Below, piece by piece: positions 7,432 to 17,107 of a DNA stretch of 64,000 bases. The notes below the pieces were generated by a model. It had not been told where the DNA came from. It worked only from the letters and a program-made list of their open reading frames with translations, and searched no databases. The translations under genes and the position numbers were made by a program. Every line of letters starts with the position of its first letter. Positions within the stretch are counted from its first letter, which is position 1. Source of the DNA: SHVZ01 sp041906305 (GTDB lineage Bacteria; Pseudomonadota; Alphaproteobacteria; SHVZ01); NCBI GenBank assembly GCA_041906305.1, contig JAYRJL010000009.1:124001-188000 (forward strand). The letters are read 5' to 3'.

Positions 7432-8922
7432 CTACTTCGACTCGTAGTAGCTCTTCACGAGATGGTCGAGCAGGCGCACGCCGTAGGCGGTTGCGCCCTT
7501 CGGCGTCGTCGGCTTGTCCTTCGACGACCACGCCATGCCGGCGATGTCGAGGTGTGCCCACGGCACGTCGTTGGTGAAGCGCTTCATGAACATCGCCGCC
7601 TTGCACGAGCCGCCGTCGCGCGTGCCGGAGTTCTTCATGTCGGCGATGTCGGAGTCCATGCCGCGGTCGAAGCTTTCGGCGAGCGGCATCCGCCACAGGC
7701 CCTCGCCCGTCACCTTGGCCGAGGCCAGCAGGCGGTCTGAGAGCTCGTCGTCGGTGACGAAGGCGCCGGCGAACTCGTGGCCGAGCGAGATGATGATCGC
7801 GCCGGTGAGGGTCGCCAGGTCGATCATGAAGCGTGGCTTGAAGCGGTCCTGGCAGTACCAGAGCGCGTCGGCCAGCACGAGCCGGCCCTCGGCGTCGGTG
7901 TTGGTGACCTCGATGGTCTGGCCGGACATGCTCTTGACCACGTCGCCGGGGCGCTGGGCGTTGCCGTCGGGCATGTTCTCGACCAGGCCGACGATGCCGA
8001 TCACGTTCGCCTTGGCCTTGCGGCCGGCGACGGCGCGCATGAGGCCGATCACGGCGGCGGAGCCGCCCATGTCCCACTTCATGTCTTCCATGCCGGCGGC
8101 CGGCTTCAGCGAGATGCCGCCGGTATCGAAGGTCACGCCCTTGCCGATGAAGGCGAGCGGCTTCTCCTTCGACTTGGGGTCGCCGTTCCACTGCATGACG
8201 ACGAGCTGGCTTTCCTTGCGGCTGCCCTGGCCGACGCCGAGAAGCGCGCCCATGCCGAGCTTGGTCATCTCCTTGACGCCGAGGACCTCGACCTTGATGC
8301 CGTGCGCGGTGAGCGACTTGCACTGGTCGGCGAGGGTCTTCGGATAGAGCACGTTGCCCGGCTCGGAGACGAGGTCGCGGGCGAAGAAGACCGCATCGCC
8401 GATCTGCTCGAGCTCGGCGTAGACGCGCTGCGCGGTGCGGCTGGCCTCGACATGGACCGTGACCCGCTGCAGCGTCGGCTTGTCTTCCGGCTTCTCCTTG
8501 GTGCGGTACTTGTCGAAGCGGTAGGAGCGAAGCTTGACGCCGAGCGCGAAATGCGCGGCGACGATGCCGCCCTCCTCGCCGGGAAGATCGATCGCGACCG
8601 ACGCCTCGCGCACACCGGAATTGCCGAGCTCGGCGACCAGCGCGCCGCCCATCGCCTCGACGTCGACCGGCTTCATCTCGCCCTTGGGCTTGCCGAGGCC
8701 GAGCAGCACGATGCGGTCGGCATCGAGCCCGGCCGGAGCCAGGATCGAGAGAACCTGGCGGGCCTTGCCGACGAAACGGGTGCCGGCGACGGCGCGGGTG
8801 ATCGCACCCTTGGCCTTGCGGTCGAGCTCGGTCGCGCTCGACGTCAGCTTCTTGCCTTCATAGGCGCCGACGACGAGCGTGCCCTTCGCCGGGAGCCCCG
8901 GCTTGGAAAACGAGATTTTCAT
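7432..8922 (-). CDS. pepA: Leucyl aminopeptidase (M17 family)
   Basis: 496-residue cytoplasmic two-zinc aminopeptidase that removes N-terminal residues from peptides. The M17 signature NTDAEGRL is at residues 341-348. Upstream are the metal and catalytic lysine segments GKGVTFDTGGISLKP (260-274, K261) and KWDMGGSAAV (282-291). The length is usual for the family. Some PepA proteins also bind DNA for transcription control or recombination; nothing here tests that. It heads the pepA-holC-tauE group, with a 158-base divergent promoter region separating it from the envelope operon. Confidence 0.97.
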   Translation of the reverse strand: MKISFSKPGLPAKGTLVVGAYEGKKLTSSATELDRKAKGAITRAVAGTRFVGKARQVLSILAPAGLDADRIVLLGLGKPKGEMKPVDVEAMGGALVAELGNSGVREASVAIDLPGEEGGIVAAHFALGVKLRSYRFDKYRTKEKPEDKPTLQRVTVHVEASRTAQRVYAELEQIGDAVFFARDLVSEPGNVLYPKTLADQCKSLTAHGIKVEVLGVKEMTKLGMGALLGVGQGSRKESQLVVMQWNGDPKSKEKPLAFIGKGVTFDTGGISLKPAAGMEDMKWDMGGSAAVIGLMRAVAGRKAKANVIGIVGLVENMPDGNAQRPGDVVKSMSGQTIEVTNTDAEGRLVLADALWYCQDRFKPRFMIDLATLTGAIIISLGHEFAGAFVTDDELSDRLLASAKVTGEGLWRMPLAESFDRGMDSDIADMKNSGTRDGGSCKAAMFMKRFTNDVPWAHLDIAGMAWSSKDKPTTPKGATAYGVRLLDHLVKSYYESK

Positions 8923-9080
8923 TGGAAGCTCCTCCCGATGCGGGGACTTGAGGCGTGACGGGGCTCGAGGCTGGGCAGGAATCGATGGAGAGCCATTAGC
9001 GCCCGCCCGTTTCGGCTGTCAATGGCGCGGGGTGCCGTGGCACATTGACCGGAGCCCTTTCAACGCGCGACGGACCATCG

Positions 9081-10730
9081 GTGCTCTCATTCCTCGCCTC
9101 TCCCTGGGCGCGGGCTCTCGTGCTCGTCGTAACGCTGGCGGCTCTGCTGCCGGGAGCGCTGCGCCTGCCGCCGATCGACCGCGACGAATCCCGCTACGCG
9201 CAGGCGACCAAGCAGATGCTCGAGACGAAGGATTTCGTCCGCATCCGCTTCCAGGACGAGCCCCGGAACAAGAAGCCAGCCGGCGTGCACTGGATGCAGG
9301 CGGCCGCGGTCACGCTGTTCGCACCGGAAGCGCGCCAGATCTGGGCCTATCGCCTGCCGTCGATCCTCGGCGTGCTGATCGCCGTCGCGCTCACCATGGC
9401 CATCGCGCGCCGCCTCTACGACACGATGACTGCCGGTGTCGCCGGCGGACTGATCAGCGCCGCGCTCCTGACCCAGGTCATGGGGCAGCAGGCGACGACC
9501 GACGGCGCGCTGCTGGCATCCGCGGTCGCGGCGCAGGGTGCGCTGGTGCTGGCCTATGTGCGGCAGCGTCGCGGCGAGCTCGTTCGTCCCGGCCTCGCCC
9601 TCGGCTTCTGGGCTGCCCTGGGCCTAGCGGTCCTGATCAAGGGACCGGTGATCCTCGCCGTCTCGGCCTTGACCGCGATCACGCTGTCAGTCGCCGACAA
9701 GGACTGGCGCTGGCTCAGGCTGCTCAGGCCCCTTCCCGGCGTCGTCCTGATGCTGGCGATCGCGAGCCCGTGGTTCATCGCGATCCAGCTCGCGACCGAC
9801 GGCGGCTTCGTGCGCGACGCGGTCGGCAACGACCTGCTGCCGAAGCTGATCGGCGGCCAGGAGAGTCACGGCGCGCCGCCGGGCTACTACCTGGCGCTGG
9901 TCAGCCTCACCTTCCTTCCGGCTTCGCTGGTGCTGTGGCCGGCGCTGCGCGAGGCATGGTCCGATCGCCTCGATGCGCCGACCCGGGCGCTGCTGGCCTG
10001 GGCGATCCCGGCCTGGCTCCTGTTCGAGGCGGTGCCGACCAAGCTGCCCCACTATGTGCTGCCGATGTTCCCGGCGCTGGCCATGCTCGCCGCGCGCCTT
10101 CTCGTCCGCTCCGCCGACGGCGAGCGCACTGCCCTCGACAGCGCCTGGTCCAAGGTCTTCGCGCTCCCCTGGCTCATCGGCAGCGTGGCGCTCGCCGCCG
10201 CGCCCGTGGCGATCGGCTTCGTCCTCGACCGGCGCATCGACCCGACGGCACTCGTGCTCGGGCTTGGCGCCTCGACTGCCACGCTCATCGCCGCGATCGC
10301 CGTCATGCGCGGCCGTTGGCTCGCCGCGAGCGCGGTCTCCGCGGTAACCGCGTGGGCCGTCATGGCCGGCACCTTCGGGCAGGTGCTACCGCGCCTCGAC
10401 CCGCTCTGGCTCGGGCGCGACGCGGCGGCGACCGTCGCCCGTCTCGCCCCGGGAACCGGCGCCGAGTCGCTCGCCGCCTCCGGCTATGCCGAGCCTAGCC
10501 TGGTTTTCGCGGTCGGCGCGCCGGTGCGCCTGGTCGAGGCCGGGACAGCCGCGAGATTCCTGGCCGAATCCCCCGGCCGGGTGGCCCTGATCGGCCGGGA
10601 GGAGCGGCCGGCGTTCGAGGCCGCCTTGGCGGCGGCCGGCGCCCGGGCCGAAGCGCTCGACACCCTCGCCGGCTTCAACTATTCCAAGGGCCGGTGGACC
10701 ACGCTGACGCTCTATCGGCGGCACCCGTGA
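9081..10730 (+). CDS. ArnT-like GT83 family membrane glycosyltransferase
   Basis: About 549 residues with a multi-helix membrane topology. The first periplasmic loop holds the GT-C catalytic motif DRDESRYAQATKQMLE and the following RNKKPAGVHWMQ, as in ArnT-type enzymes that move a sugar from a polyprenyl phosphate to lipid A. The start is uncertain: GTG 9081 (used here) begins right before the first membrane helix, while TTG 9045 gives 12 more residues but a weak ribosome binding site. It shares a GTGA overlap with the PAP2 gene and is upstream of lptF/lptG, so it likely modifies an envelope lipid. The donor sugar is unknown. Confidence 0.85.
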   Translation: MLSFLASPWARALVLVVTLAALLPGALRLPPIDRDESRYAQATKQMLETKDFVRIRFQDEPRNKKPAGVHWMQAAAVTLFAPEARQIWAYRLPSILGVLIAVALTMAIARRLYDTMTAGVAGGLISAALLTQVMGQQATTDGALLASAVAAQGALVLAYVRQRRGELVRPGLALGFWAALGLAVLIKGPVILAVSALTAITLSVADKDWRWLRLLRPLPGVVLMLAIASPWFIAIQLATDGGFVRDAVGNDLLPKLIGGQESHGAPPGYYLALVSLTFLPASLVLWPALREAWSDRLDAPTRALLAWAIPAWLLFEAVPTKLPHYVLPMFPALAMLAARLLVRSADGERTALDSAWSKVFALPWLIGSVALAAAPVAIGFVLDRRIDPTALVLGLGASTATLIAAIAVMRGRWLAASAVSAVTAWAVMAGTFGQVLPRLDPLWLGRDAAATVARLAPGTGAESLAASGYAEPSLVFAVGAPVRLVEAGTAARFLAESPGRVALIGREERPAFEAALAAAGARAEALDTLAGFNYSKGRWTTLTLYRRHP

Positions 10731-11425
10731 CGCCGCATCCCTGGTACTGGCCGCGACCCGCGCCGATCGCGTGGTTCTGGGCGGTGACGGTCGCGGCTGC
10801 GGTATTGGTCGGCCTCGGCGTGGGCTGGCTCGACCGCCCGGTGGCGATCTGGTTCCAGGGCCATGGCGACGAGACGATGAGGATCTTCCGCCGGCTCTCG
10901 CTCCCCGGCGACTCGGTCTGGTACCTCGTCGGCGGCGGCATTGGCGCACCGCTCGCCTATGTTCTCTCCCGACGCTACGCCGCACCGGCCCGAGACCGGC
11001 TGCTCAAGCTCGCGAGCCGGCTCGCCTTCCTCTTCCTCGCCGTCGCCGCGACCGGGCTCGCTGCCGACCTCTTCAAGATCCTGGTCGGCCGGGCGCGGCC
11101 GAAGCATCTGTTCCAGGACGGCATCATGTCGATCGCGCCCGGAACGCTCAGCTCGTCCTGGTGGTCCTTCCCGTCCGGCCATTCGACGACGGTCGGCGCG
11201 GTCGCGATGACGCTGAGCCTGGTCTTCCCCAGGCTCGCATGGATGTGGATCCTGCTCGCGCTCGCCGTGGCGCTCGGCCGCGTCGGCGCCACCGCGCATT
11301 TCGTCAGCGACACCGTCGCCGGGCTCTGGCTCGGGGCGATCGGCGCGCTTCTCGTCAGCTGGGCGCTGGCGCGCCGGGCGGACACGATCGAGCGCCGCTG
11401 GGGGTTGCCGCGATGCGTTGGATGA
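10727..11425 (+). CDS. PAP2 family lipid phosphatase
   Basis: 232-residue membrane protein of the phosphatidic acid phosphatase 2 type. The three-part active site is visible: KILVGRARPKH, then PSGHSTT, then a C-terminal RVGATAHFVSDTVAGLWLG carrying the catalytic histidine. Such enzymes dephosphorylate lipid A, undecaprenyl diphosphate or phosphatidylglycerophosphate in the periplasmic leaflet. The GTG start at 10727 overlaps the stop of the glycosyltransferase, and the 3' end overlaps lptF by 13 bases. Co-transcription with an ArnT-like enzyme and the Lpt genes makes lipid A or undecaprenyl diphosphate the likelier substrates; this is inference. Confidence 0.88.
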   Translation: MTPHPWYWPRPAPIAWFWAVTVAAAVLVGLGVGWLDRPVAIWFQGHGDETMRIFRRLSLPGDSVWYLVGGGIGAPLAYVLSRRYAAPARDRLLKLASRLAFLFLAVAATGLAADLFKILVGRARPKHLFQDGIMSIAPGTLSSSWWSFPSGHSTTVGAVAMTLSLVFPRLAWMWILLALAVALGRVGATAHFVSDTVAGLWLGAIGALLVSWALARRADTIERRWGLPRCVG

Positions 11426-12525
11426 CGCGCTATCCGCTGCGCCAGATGACGACGGCGCTGCTGTTCGCACTCGGCGCGGTGACGCTCGCGATCTGGCTGA
11501 CCCAGGCGCTCCGCTTCGTCGACCTGATCGTCAACCGCGGCCTGCCGATCGAGACCTTCCTGCACCTGGCCGTGCTGCTGCTGCCGCAGTTCTTCCAGCT
11601 GGTGCTGCCGATCGCCACGTTCTCGGCGGTGGTGTTCTCATACAACAAGATGCAGGCCGACTCCGAGCTCGTGGTGATGCGGGCGACCGGACTCTCTTCC
11701 GTCGGCCTGTCGAAGCCCGCCCTCCTCATGGCCCTGGGCGCCACCGCCTGCGCCTACGCGCTCAGCCTCTACTTCTCGCCGGTCGCGCACAGCGCCTTCA
11801 AGGACCTGCAGTTCCAGATCCGCAACCAGTTCACCAACGTGCTGCTGCGCGAAGGCGTGTTCACCAACATCGGCGAGAAGATGACGGTCTACATCCGCCA
11901 GCGCGAAAGCTCGGGCGAGCTCCTCGGCGTGCTGGTCCAGGACGAGACCGACGCCAAGAAGCAGGTGACCATGGTCGCCGAGCGCGGCGCGCTGGTGCGC
12001 GGCGAGGACGGCCCGAAGGTGCTGATGGTCAACGGCAACCGCCAGGAGCGCGACGTCGCCTCCGGACGGCTCTCGATCCTCTACTTCGAAAGCTACGCGC
12101 ACGACCTCGGCCGCCTGCAGCAGGGTTCGATGCTGCGCTGGCGCGAGCCGCGCGAGCGCTTCATCCACGAGCTGTTCTGGCACGAGGGCAGCCAGATCGA
12201 CATGGAGCATCACACCGAGCTGATGGCCGAGGGCCACCAGCGGATCGTGACGCCGCTGTTCTGCATCACCTTCACGCTGATCGCGCTCGCCGCGATCCTC
12301 AGCGGCGAATTCTCGAGGCGCGGCCATCTCGGCCGCATCCTGGTCGCGATCCTCGCGGTGATCCTCTGCCAGGCCGCCAACCTCGGCGCGACCTACGCAG
12401 CGGTCCGAACGCTCGCGGTGGTGCCGCTGATGTATGCCGTGGCGATCCTGCCCGGCCTTGCCGCGCTCTGGATGATCGTCCATCCGCGGCGCCGCGCGAT
12501 CCCTCGCCTGGCACCGGCCGAGTAG
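11413..12525 (+). CDS. lptF: LPS export ABC transporter permease LptF
   Basis: Inner-membrane subunit of the LptB2FG transporter that extracts LPS and passes it to the periplasmic bridge. 370 residues with three N-terminal helices, a ~150-residue periplasmic domain, and three C-terminal helices (from about residue 275), the LptF/LptG fold. The N-terminal motif includes QALRFVDLIVNRGLP and the conserved MQADSELVVMRATG coupling loop. It overlaps the PAP2 gene and is followed after one base by lptG. Assigned as LptF rather than LptG from its position first in the pair. Confidence 0.94.
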   Translation: MRWMTRYPLRQMTTALLFALGAVTLAIWLTQALRFVDLIVNRGLPIETFLHLAVLLLPQFFQLVLPIATFSAVVFSYNKMQADSELVVMRATGLSSVGLSKPALLMALGATACAYALSLYFSPVAHSAFKDLQFQIRNQFTNVLLREGVFTNIGEKMTVYIRQRESSGELLGVLVQDETDAKKQVTMVAERGALVRGEDGPKVLMVNGNRQERDVASGRLSILYFESYAHDLGRLQQGSMLRWREPRERFIHELFWHEGSQIDMEHHTELMAEGHQRIVTPLFCITFTLIALAAILSGEFSRRGHLGRILVAILAVILCQAANLGATYAAVRTLAVVPLMYAVAILPGLAALWMIVHPRRRAIPRLAPAE

Positions 12526-12526
12526 C

Positions 12527-13621
12527 ATGCGTCTTTCACGCACCCTCTCGATCTACATCGGGCGCCAGTTCCTCTACTGGTTCGCCTGCGTGTTCCTGGC
12601 CCTGCTGGCGTTGACCTTCGTCTTCGACCTGGTCGAGCTCCTGCGCCGGATCGCCGGCCGGCAGCAGGCCGGGCTCGGCATCGTGATCCAGCTCGCGCTG
12701 TTCAAGCTGCCGACGATGGCGCAGATGCTGCTGCCCTTCGCGGTGCTGTTCTCGACGATGATGACCTACTGGCGGCTGACGCGGAGCCAGGAGCTGGTCG
12801 TCGCCCGCGCCGCCGGCGTTTCGGTGTGGCAGTTCCTGCTGCCGGCGCTGGCCGCCGCCCTCCTGATCGGCGCGTTCCGCACCACGCTGTTCAATCCGGT
12901 CGCCTCGGTGCTGACCCAGCGCTACGAGCAGATCGAGGCGCAGGTCTTCCGGGGCCGCACCAGCCTCCTCGCCGTCTCGGAGTCGGGCCTCTGGCTCCGC
13001 CAGATGAGCGACCGCGGGCAGTCGATCATGCACGCCCAGGGCGTCTCTCAGCAGCACATGGAGCTGCTGGACGCGACCGTCTTCCTCTACGAGGGTCTCG
13101 ACAAGTACTCCGGGCGCATCGACGCCGCCTCGGCCCGTCTCGAGGAGGGCTCGTGGCTGCTCCGCGACGCCCTGGTTTCGATGGGCGACCGGCCGCCGGT
13201 GCGCGAACCGATCATGCGGATCTCGACCGACCTCACGATCGAGACGATCCAGGACAGCTTCGCCGCGCCCGAGACGATGAGCTTCTGGGAGCTGCCGGCC
13301 TTCATCGAGGTGCTGGAGAAGGCGGGCTTCTCGGCCGCGCGCCACCGTCTCCACCTGCACGGGCTGCTCGCGGCTCCGCTGATGCTCTGCGCCATGGTGC
13401 TGATCGCGGCGACCTTCTCGCTCCGCATGGTCCGCCGCGGCGGCACGCTCGCGGTCGCCGGCGCCGGCATTTTCGCCGGCTTCCTCGTCTACTTCGCCTC
13501 CGACGTGATCTTCGCCCTCGGCCTTTCCGGACGGCTCCCGGTCGAGCTCGCCGCCTGGACGCCGGCGTCCATCTCGACGCTTCTCGGTCTCGCCATGCTC
13601 CTGCACCTCGAGGACGGCTGA
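12527..13621 (+). CDS. lptG: LPS export ABC transporter permease LptG
   Basis: Second membrane subunit of LptB2FG, 364 residues, with the same three-plus-three helix layout around a periplasmic domain. The coupling segment LTRSQELVVARAAGVSVW matches the LptG form, and the N-terminus (SIYIGRQFLYWFACVFLALL) is typical. The stop overlaps the lptD start (TGATG), which suggests coupled translation of the inner and outer membrane components. Confidence 0.94.
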   Translation: MRLSRTLSIYIGRQFLYWFACVFLALLALTFVFDLVELLRRIAGRQQAGLGIVIQLALFKLPTMAQMLLPFAVLFSTMMTYWRLTRSQELVVARAAGVSVWQFLLPALAAALLIGAFRTTLFNPVASVLTQRYEQIEAQVFRGRTSLLAVSESGLWLRQMSDRGQSIMHAQGVSQQHMELLDATVFLYEGLDKYSGRIDAASARLEEGSWLLRDALVSMGDRPPVREPIMRISTDLTIETIQDSFAAPETMSFWELPAFIEVLEKAGFSAARHRLHLHGLLAAPLMLCAMVLIAATFSLRMVRRGGTLAVAGAGIFAGFLVYFASDVIFALGLSGRLPVELAAWTPASISTLLGLAMLLHLEDG

Positions 13622-15795
13622 TGCGCCTTCTCTTCGCCGTTCTCCTTTTCGTCGGTCTGGCCGCCGCCCCGGCCTCGGCCCAGCGCGGCAGCATGCGCCC
13701 CAGCAGCGAGCCGGTGCTGATCAAGGCCGACCAGCTGACGCACCATCAGGATCTCGGCACCATCGTCGCCACCGGCAACGTCGAGATCGTGCAGGGCGAT
13801 CGCATCCTGCTCGCCGACAGCGTCACCTACAGCGAGCGCGAGGACAAGGTCACCGCCACGGGCAACGTCAGCCTGACCCAGGTCACCGGCGAGGTGCTGT
13901 TCGCCGACTTCATCGAGCTGACCGGCGGCATGCGCGACGGCTACATCGAGAACCTGCGCGCGCTTCTCGCCGACAACAGCCGGCTCGCCGCGAACGCCGC
14001 GCGCCGCGTCGACGGAAACCGCAAGGAGATGACGCGCGCCGTCTACTCTCCCTGCGAACTCTGCAAGACCGATCCGACCAAGGCGCCGCTCTGGCAGATC
14101 AAGGCGATCAAGGTCGTCCACGACGAGGTCGCGCACGACATCGAGTACCAGGACGCCACGCTCGAGATGTGGGGCATCCCGGTCGCCTACTTCCCGACCC
14201 TGACCCACGCCGACCCGACGGTGCGCCAGCGCTCCGGCCTGCTCGCGCCCAAGCTCGGACGATCGGGCGACGTCGGCGCCATCGTCGGCGTTCCCTACTA
14301 CTGGGCGATCAGCCCGAGCCAGGACCTGACGGTCGAGCCGATCATGTATTCGTCGGACGGCGGCCTGGTCACCACCGAGTACCGGCAGCGCTTCGCCAAG
14401 GGCCGGCTCTCGGTCGCCGGCAGCCTCGGCTATCTCGACCAGCGCGAAGGCGACACCAAGACCGGCGACCAGACCGCCAAGGGCCATATCGACGCGTCGA
14501 CCCGGTTCGACCTGACGGACGTGTGGCGGAGCGGCGCCGATCTCCGGCGCTCGTCGGATCGGCTCTATCTCAAGCGCTACAAGCTCGGCGATCCCGAGGT
14601 GCTGACCAGCCGCGCCTTCGCCGAAGGCTTTTCCGGCCGCGACTACATGTCGTTGAACGCCTATTCGTTCCAGGGTCTCCGCGCGACCGACATCCGCGAA
14701 CAGTCGCCGCTGCTGGCGCCTTACACCTATTACTCCTATGTCGGCGAGCCGGGACGCCACGGCGGCCGCTTCTCGATGGACGCCAGCGCCATGTCGCTGA
14801 CGCGCGACGTGGGCGCGGATTCGAACCGGCTGGCGATGACCAGCGGCTGGACGCTTCCCTACACCTCGCCCGCCGGCGAGATCTATACGCTCCAGACCCT
14901 CCTCTACACCGACGGCTACTGGACCGCCGACGTGCAGGACCCGACGCGGCCGGGCAGCAGCTTCGAGGACGGGTTCGCGGGCCGCATCGTCCCGCAGATG
15001 AAGCTCGAGTGGCGCTACCCCTGGGTCAGGCGCGACACCGGCTTCCGCACGGTGATCGAGCCGATCGTCGACACGGTCATCAGCCCCGTCGGCGGCAACC
15101 CCGACCGCATCCCGAACGAGGATGCCCAGGTCTTCGAGCTCGACGAGACCAACCTGTTCCAGGCGAACCGCTTCGGCGGCTTCGACCGCGTGTCGACCGG
15201 CCAACGCGTCGACTACGGCCTCAAGGTCGGCTTCTACAGCGATGCCGGCCGCAGCGTCACCGCGCTGTTCGGACAGAGCTACGCCTTCCAGCGCGACTCG
15301 GCCTACGTGCTCGGGTCAGGCGTGAACGAGAGCTGGTCGGACTATGTCGGCCGCCTGACTCTGTCGCCCGGCCCTTTCCTCGACCTCATCTACCGGTTCC
15401 GGCTGGACGAGGACAATTTCGCGCTCCGCCGCAACGAGATCGGCCTCTCGGCCGGCCCGTCCTGGCTCCGCCTCGACAGCTATTACCTGCAGGTGGCGTC
15501 GCGTCCGGACGTGCCCCAGATCGGCCAGCGGCGCGAGCTGGCGACCGTGATCAGCGCCCAGCTCTCGACCCACTGGTCGACGCAGGCAAGGCTGGTGCGC
15601 GACCTCGGCGCATCTCAGGACAAGAACCGGCTCGCCGGGATCACCTTCAACTACGGCGACGAGTGCTTCACATTCGCCTTCGACATCACCCGTCGCTACA
15701 CCACCGACGGATCGCTGAAGCCGGACACCACCGCCTTCGTCCGGCTGGTGTTCAAGAATCTCGGCCAGGTCGAAGCACGCGGGCTCGGGTTCTGA
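13621..15795 (+). CDS. lptD: LPS-assembly protein LptD
   Basis: Outer-membrane translocon subunit that inserts LPS into the outer leaflet. 724 residues with a signal peptide (cleavage near PASA-QR, about residue 21). An OstA-like periplasmic domain follows (about 35-150; LIKADQLTHHQDLGTIVATGNVEI), then a beta-barrel to the C-terminus. The C-terminal end does not finish on the classical aromatic residue pattern except for the final F (GLGF). A CELC pair lies near residue 140 and a further cysteine (GDECF) near residue 680; disulfides between such positions matter in E. coli LptD. surA follows 73 bases later. Confidence 0.95.
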   Translation: MRLLFAVLLFVGLAAAPASAQRGSMRPSSEPVLIKADQLTHHQDLGTIVATGNVEIVQGDRILLADSVTYSEREDKVTATGNVSLTQVTGEVLFADFIELTGGMRDGYIENLRALLADNSRLAANAARRVDGNRKEMTRAVYSPCELCKTDPTKAPLWQIKAIKVVHDEVAHDIEYQDATLEMWGIPVAYFPTLTHADPTVRQRSGLLAPKLGRSGDVGAIVGVPYYWAISPSQDLTVEPIMYSSDGGLVTTEYRQRFAKGRLSVAGSLGYLDQREGDTKTGDQTAKGHIDASTRFDLTDVWRSGADLRRSSDRLYLKRYKLGDPEVLTSRAFAEGFSGRDYMSLNAYSFQGLRATDIREQSPLLAPYTYYSYVGEPGRHGGRFSMDASAMSLTRDVGADSNRLAMTSGWTLPYTSPAGEIYTLQTLLYTDGYWTADVQDPTRPGSSFEDGFAGRIVPQMKLEWRYPWVRRDTGFRTVIEPIVDTVISPVGGNPDRIPNEDAQVFELDETNLFQANRFGGFDRVSTGQRVDYGLKVGFYSDAGRSVTALFGQSYAFQRDSAYVLGSGVNESWSDYVGRLTLSPGPFLDLIYRFRLDEDNFALRRNEIGLSAGPSWLRLDSYYLQVASRPDVPQIGQRRELATVISAQLSTHWSTQARLVRDLGASQDKNRLAGITFNYGDECFTFAFDITRRYTTDGSLKPDTTAFVRLVFKNLGQVEARGLGF

Positions 15796-15868
15796 GCCCG
15801 CTCCGGCCGCCCCGGCCTCGCCTCGCCAAAACTTGCCTCCATGGACCGCAAGCAGTAGGTCTCACCCG

Positions 15869-17107
15869 ATGATGCTGGTTCGTCTCGCCCTTCTCGCCGT
15901 CCTCGCCCTGGCACCTGCGGCCGTGGCCCAGGACGCCATGCGGATCGCCGCGATCGTCAACGACGAGGCGATCTCGTTCCGCGACCTCGACGCCCGCATC
16001 CATCTCGTCCTGGTATCGAGCAACGTCGGCGACACGCAGGAGAACCGCCGCCGGGCCGCGCCCCAGGTGCTGCGCCAGCTGATCGACGAGCGCCTCCAGT
16101 TCCAGGAGGCCAAGCGGCTCAATATCGACGTGACCGAGGCCGAGATCGCCGACGCGCTCAAGCGCATCGAGACCGACGCCAAGATGCCGCCGGGCGGCAT
16201 CGAGGACGAGATCAAGCGCGCCGGCATCCACCGCCCTTCCCTGATCGACCAGATCCGGGCCGGACTGATCTGGCAAAAGCTGATCCGACGCCAGGTCGCC
16301 CCGCAGGTCCAGGTCGGCGACGACGAGGTCGAGGAGATCTACACCAGCATCGTCCGCTCGAAGGACCTGCCCGAGCTCCGGATCGCCGAGATCCAGCTGG
16401 GCATCGATCGCCCCGACCGCGAGGCCGAAGTCCGGCGGTTCGCCGAACAGCTGATCGAGCAGATGCGCGGCGGCGCCGACTTCGCCGCCCTGGCCCGCCA
16501 GTTCTCGGAAGGATCCAGCGCCGCGACCGGCGGCGATATCGGCTGGGTACTGCCGACCCAGCTCGACGACACGATCGAGCGCGAGGTGTCGAAGGCCCAG
16601 CCCGGCGCCATCGTCGGTCCGATCCGGACCATTTCCGGCTTCAGCATCGTAAGGCTCATGGACCGGCGCCTGCTGCAGGGCCCCGGCTCCGAAGACATCG
16701 TCGTCAACCTGCGCCAGGCGCTGTTCCCGGTCTCCGGCGACGAAGCCGCGGCGCGCCAGCGCGCAGCGGCGATGGCCGAGGCCAAAGCCTGCCCCGACTT
16801 CGAGAAGATCGCAGAGGAGCAGAAGGCACTGAAGCCCTACAGCCTCGGCCGCCTCAAGATCAGCGAACTCAACAACGCCATCAAACCGCTGGTCGCGTCG
16901 ATCGACGCCGGCAAGATGAGCGAGCCGACCAAGATCGCCGACGTGGTCGTCGTCTTCATGGTCTGCGACAAGACCCAGCAGGAGGCCGCAGGAGTCCCCA
17001 AGCGCGAGGAGATCCGCGAGCAGGTGTTCCGCAGCAAGCTCTCGATCGTCTCGCGCCGCTATCTCCGCGACCTTCGCCGCGCCGCGTACCTGGACTTCCG
17101 CACGTGA
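15869..17107 (+). CDS. surA: Periplasmic chaperone/peptidyl-prolyl isomerase SurA
   Basis: Chaperone for outer-membrane proteins such as LptD. 412 residues: signal peptide (MMLVRLALLAVLALAPAAVAQ), N-terminal chaperone region beginning RIAAIVNDEAISFRDLDARI, and one parvulin domain at about 165-270 (containing GGADFAALARQFSEGSSA and GGDIGW). E. coli SurA has two parvulin repeats, so the single domain is a shorter form common in alphaproteobacteria. The ATG at 15869, one codon before a second ATG, starts directly at the signal peptide. Its stop overlaps the GTG of pdxA. Confidence 0.92.
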   Translation: MMLVRLALLAVLALAPAAVAQDAMRIAAIVNDEAISFRDLDARIHLVLVSSNVGDTQENRRRAAPQVLRQLIDERLQFQEAKRLNIDVTEAEIADALKRIETDAKMPPGGIEDEIKRAGIHRPSLIDQIRAGLIWQKLIRRQVAPQVQVGDDEVEEIYTSIVRSKDLPELRIAEIQLGIDRPDREAEVRRFAEQLIEQMRGGADFAALARQFSEGSSAATGGDIGWVLPTQLDDTIEREVSKAQPGAIVGPIRTISGFSIVRLMDRRLLQGPGSEDIVVNLRQALFPVSGDEAAARQRAAAMAEAKACPDFEKIAEEQKALKPYSLGRLKISELNNAIKPLVASIDAGKMSEPTKIADVVVVFMVCDKTQQEAAGVPKREEIREQVFRSKLSIVSRRYLRDLRRAAYLDFRT

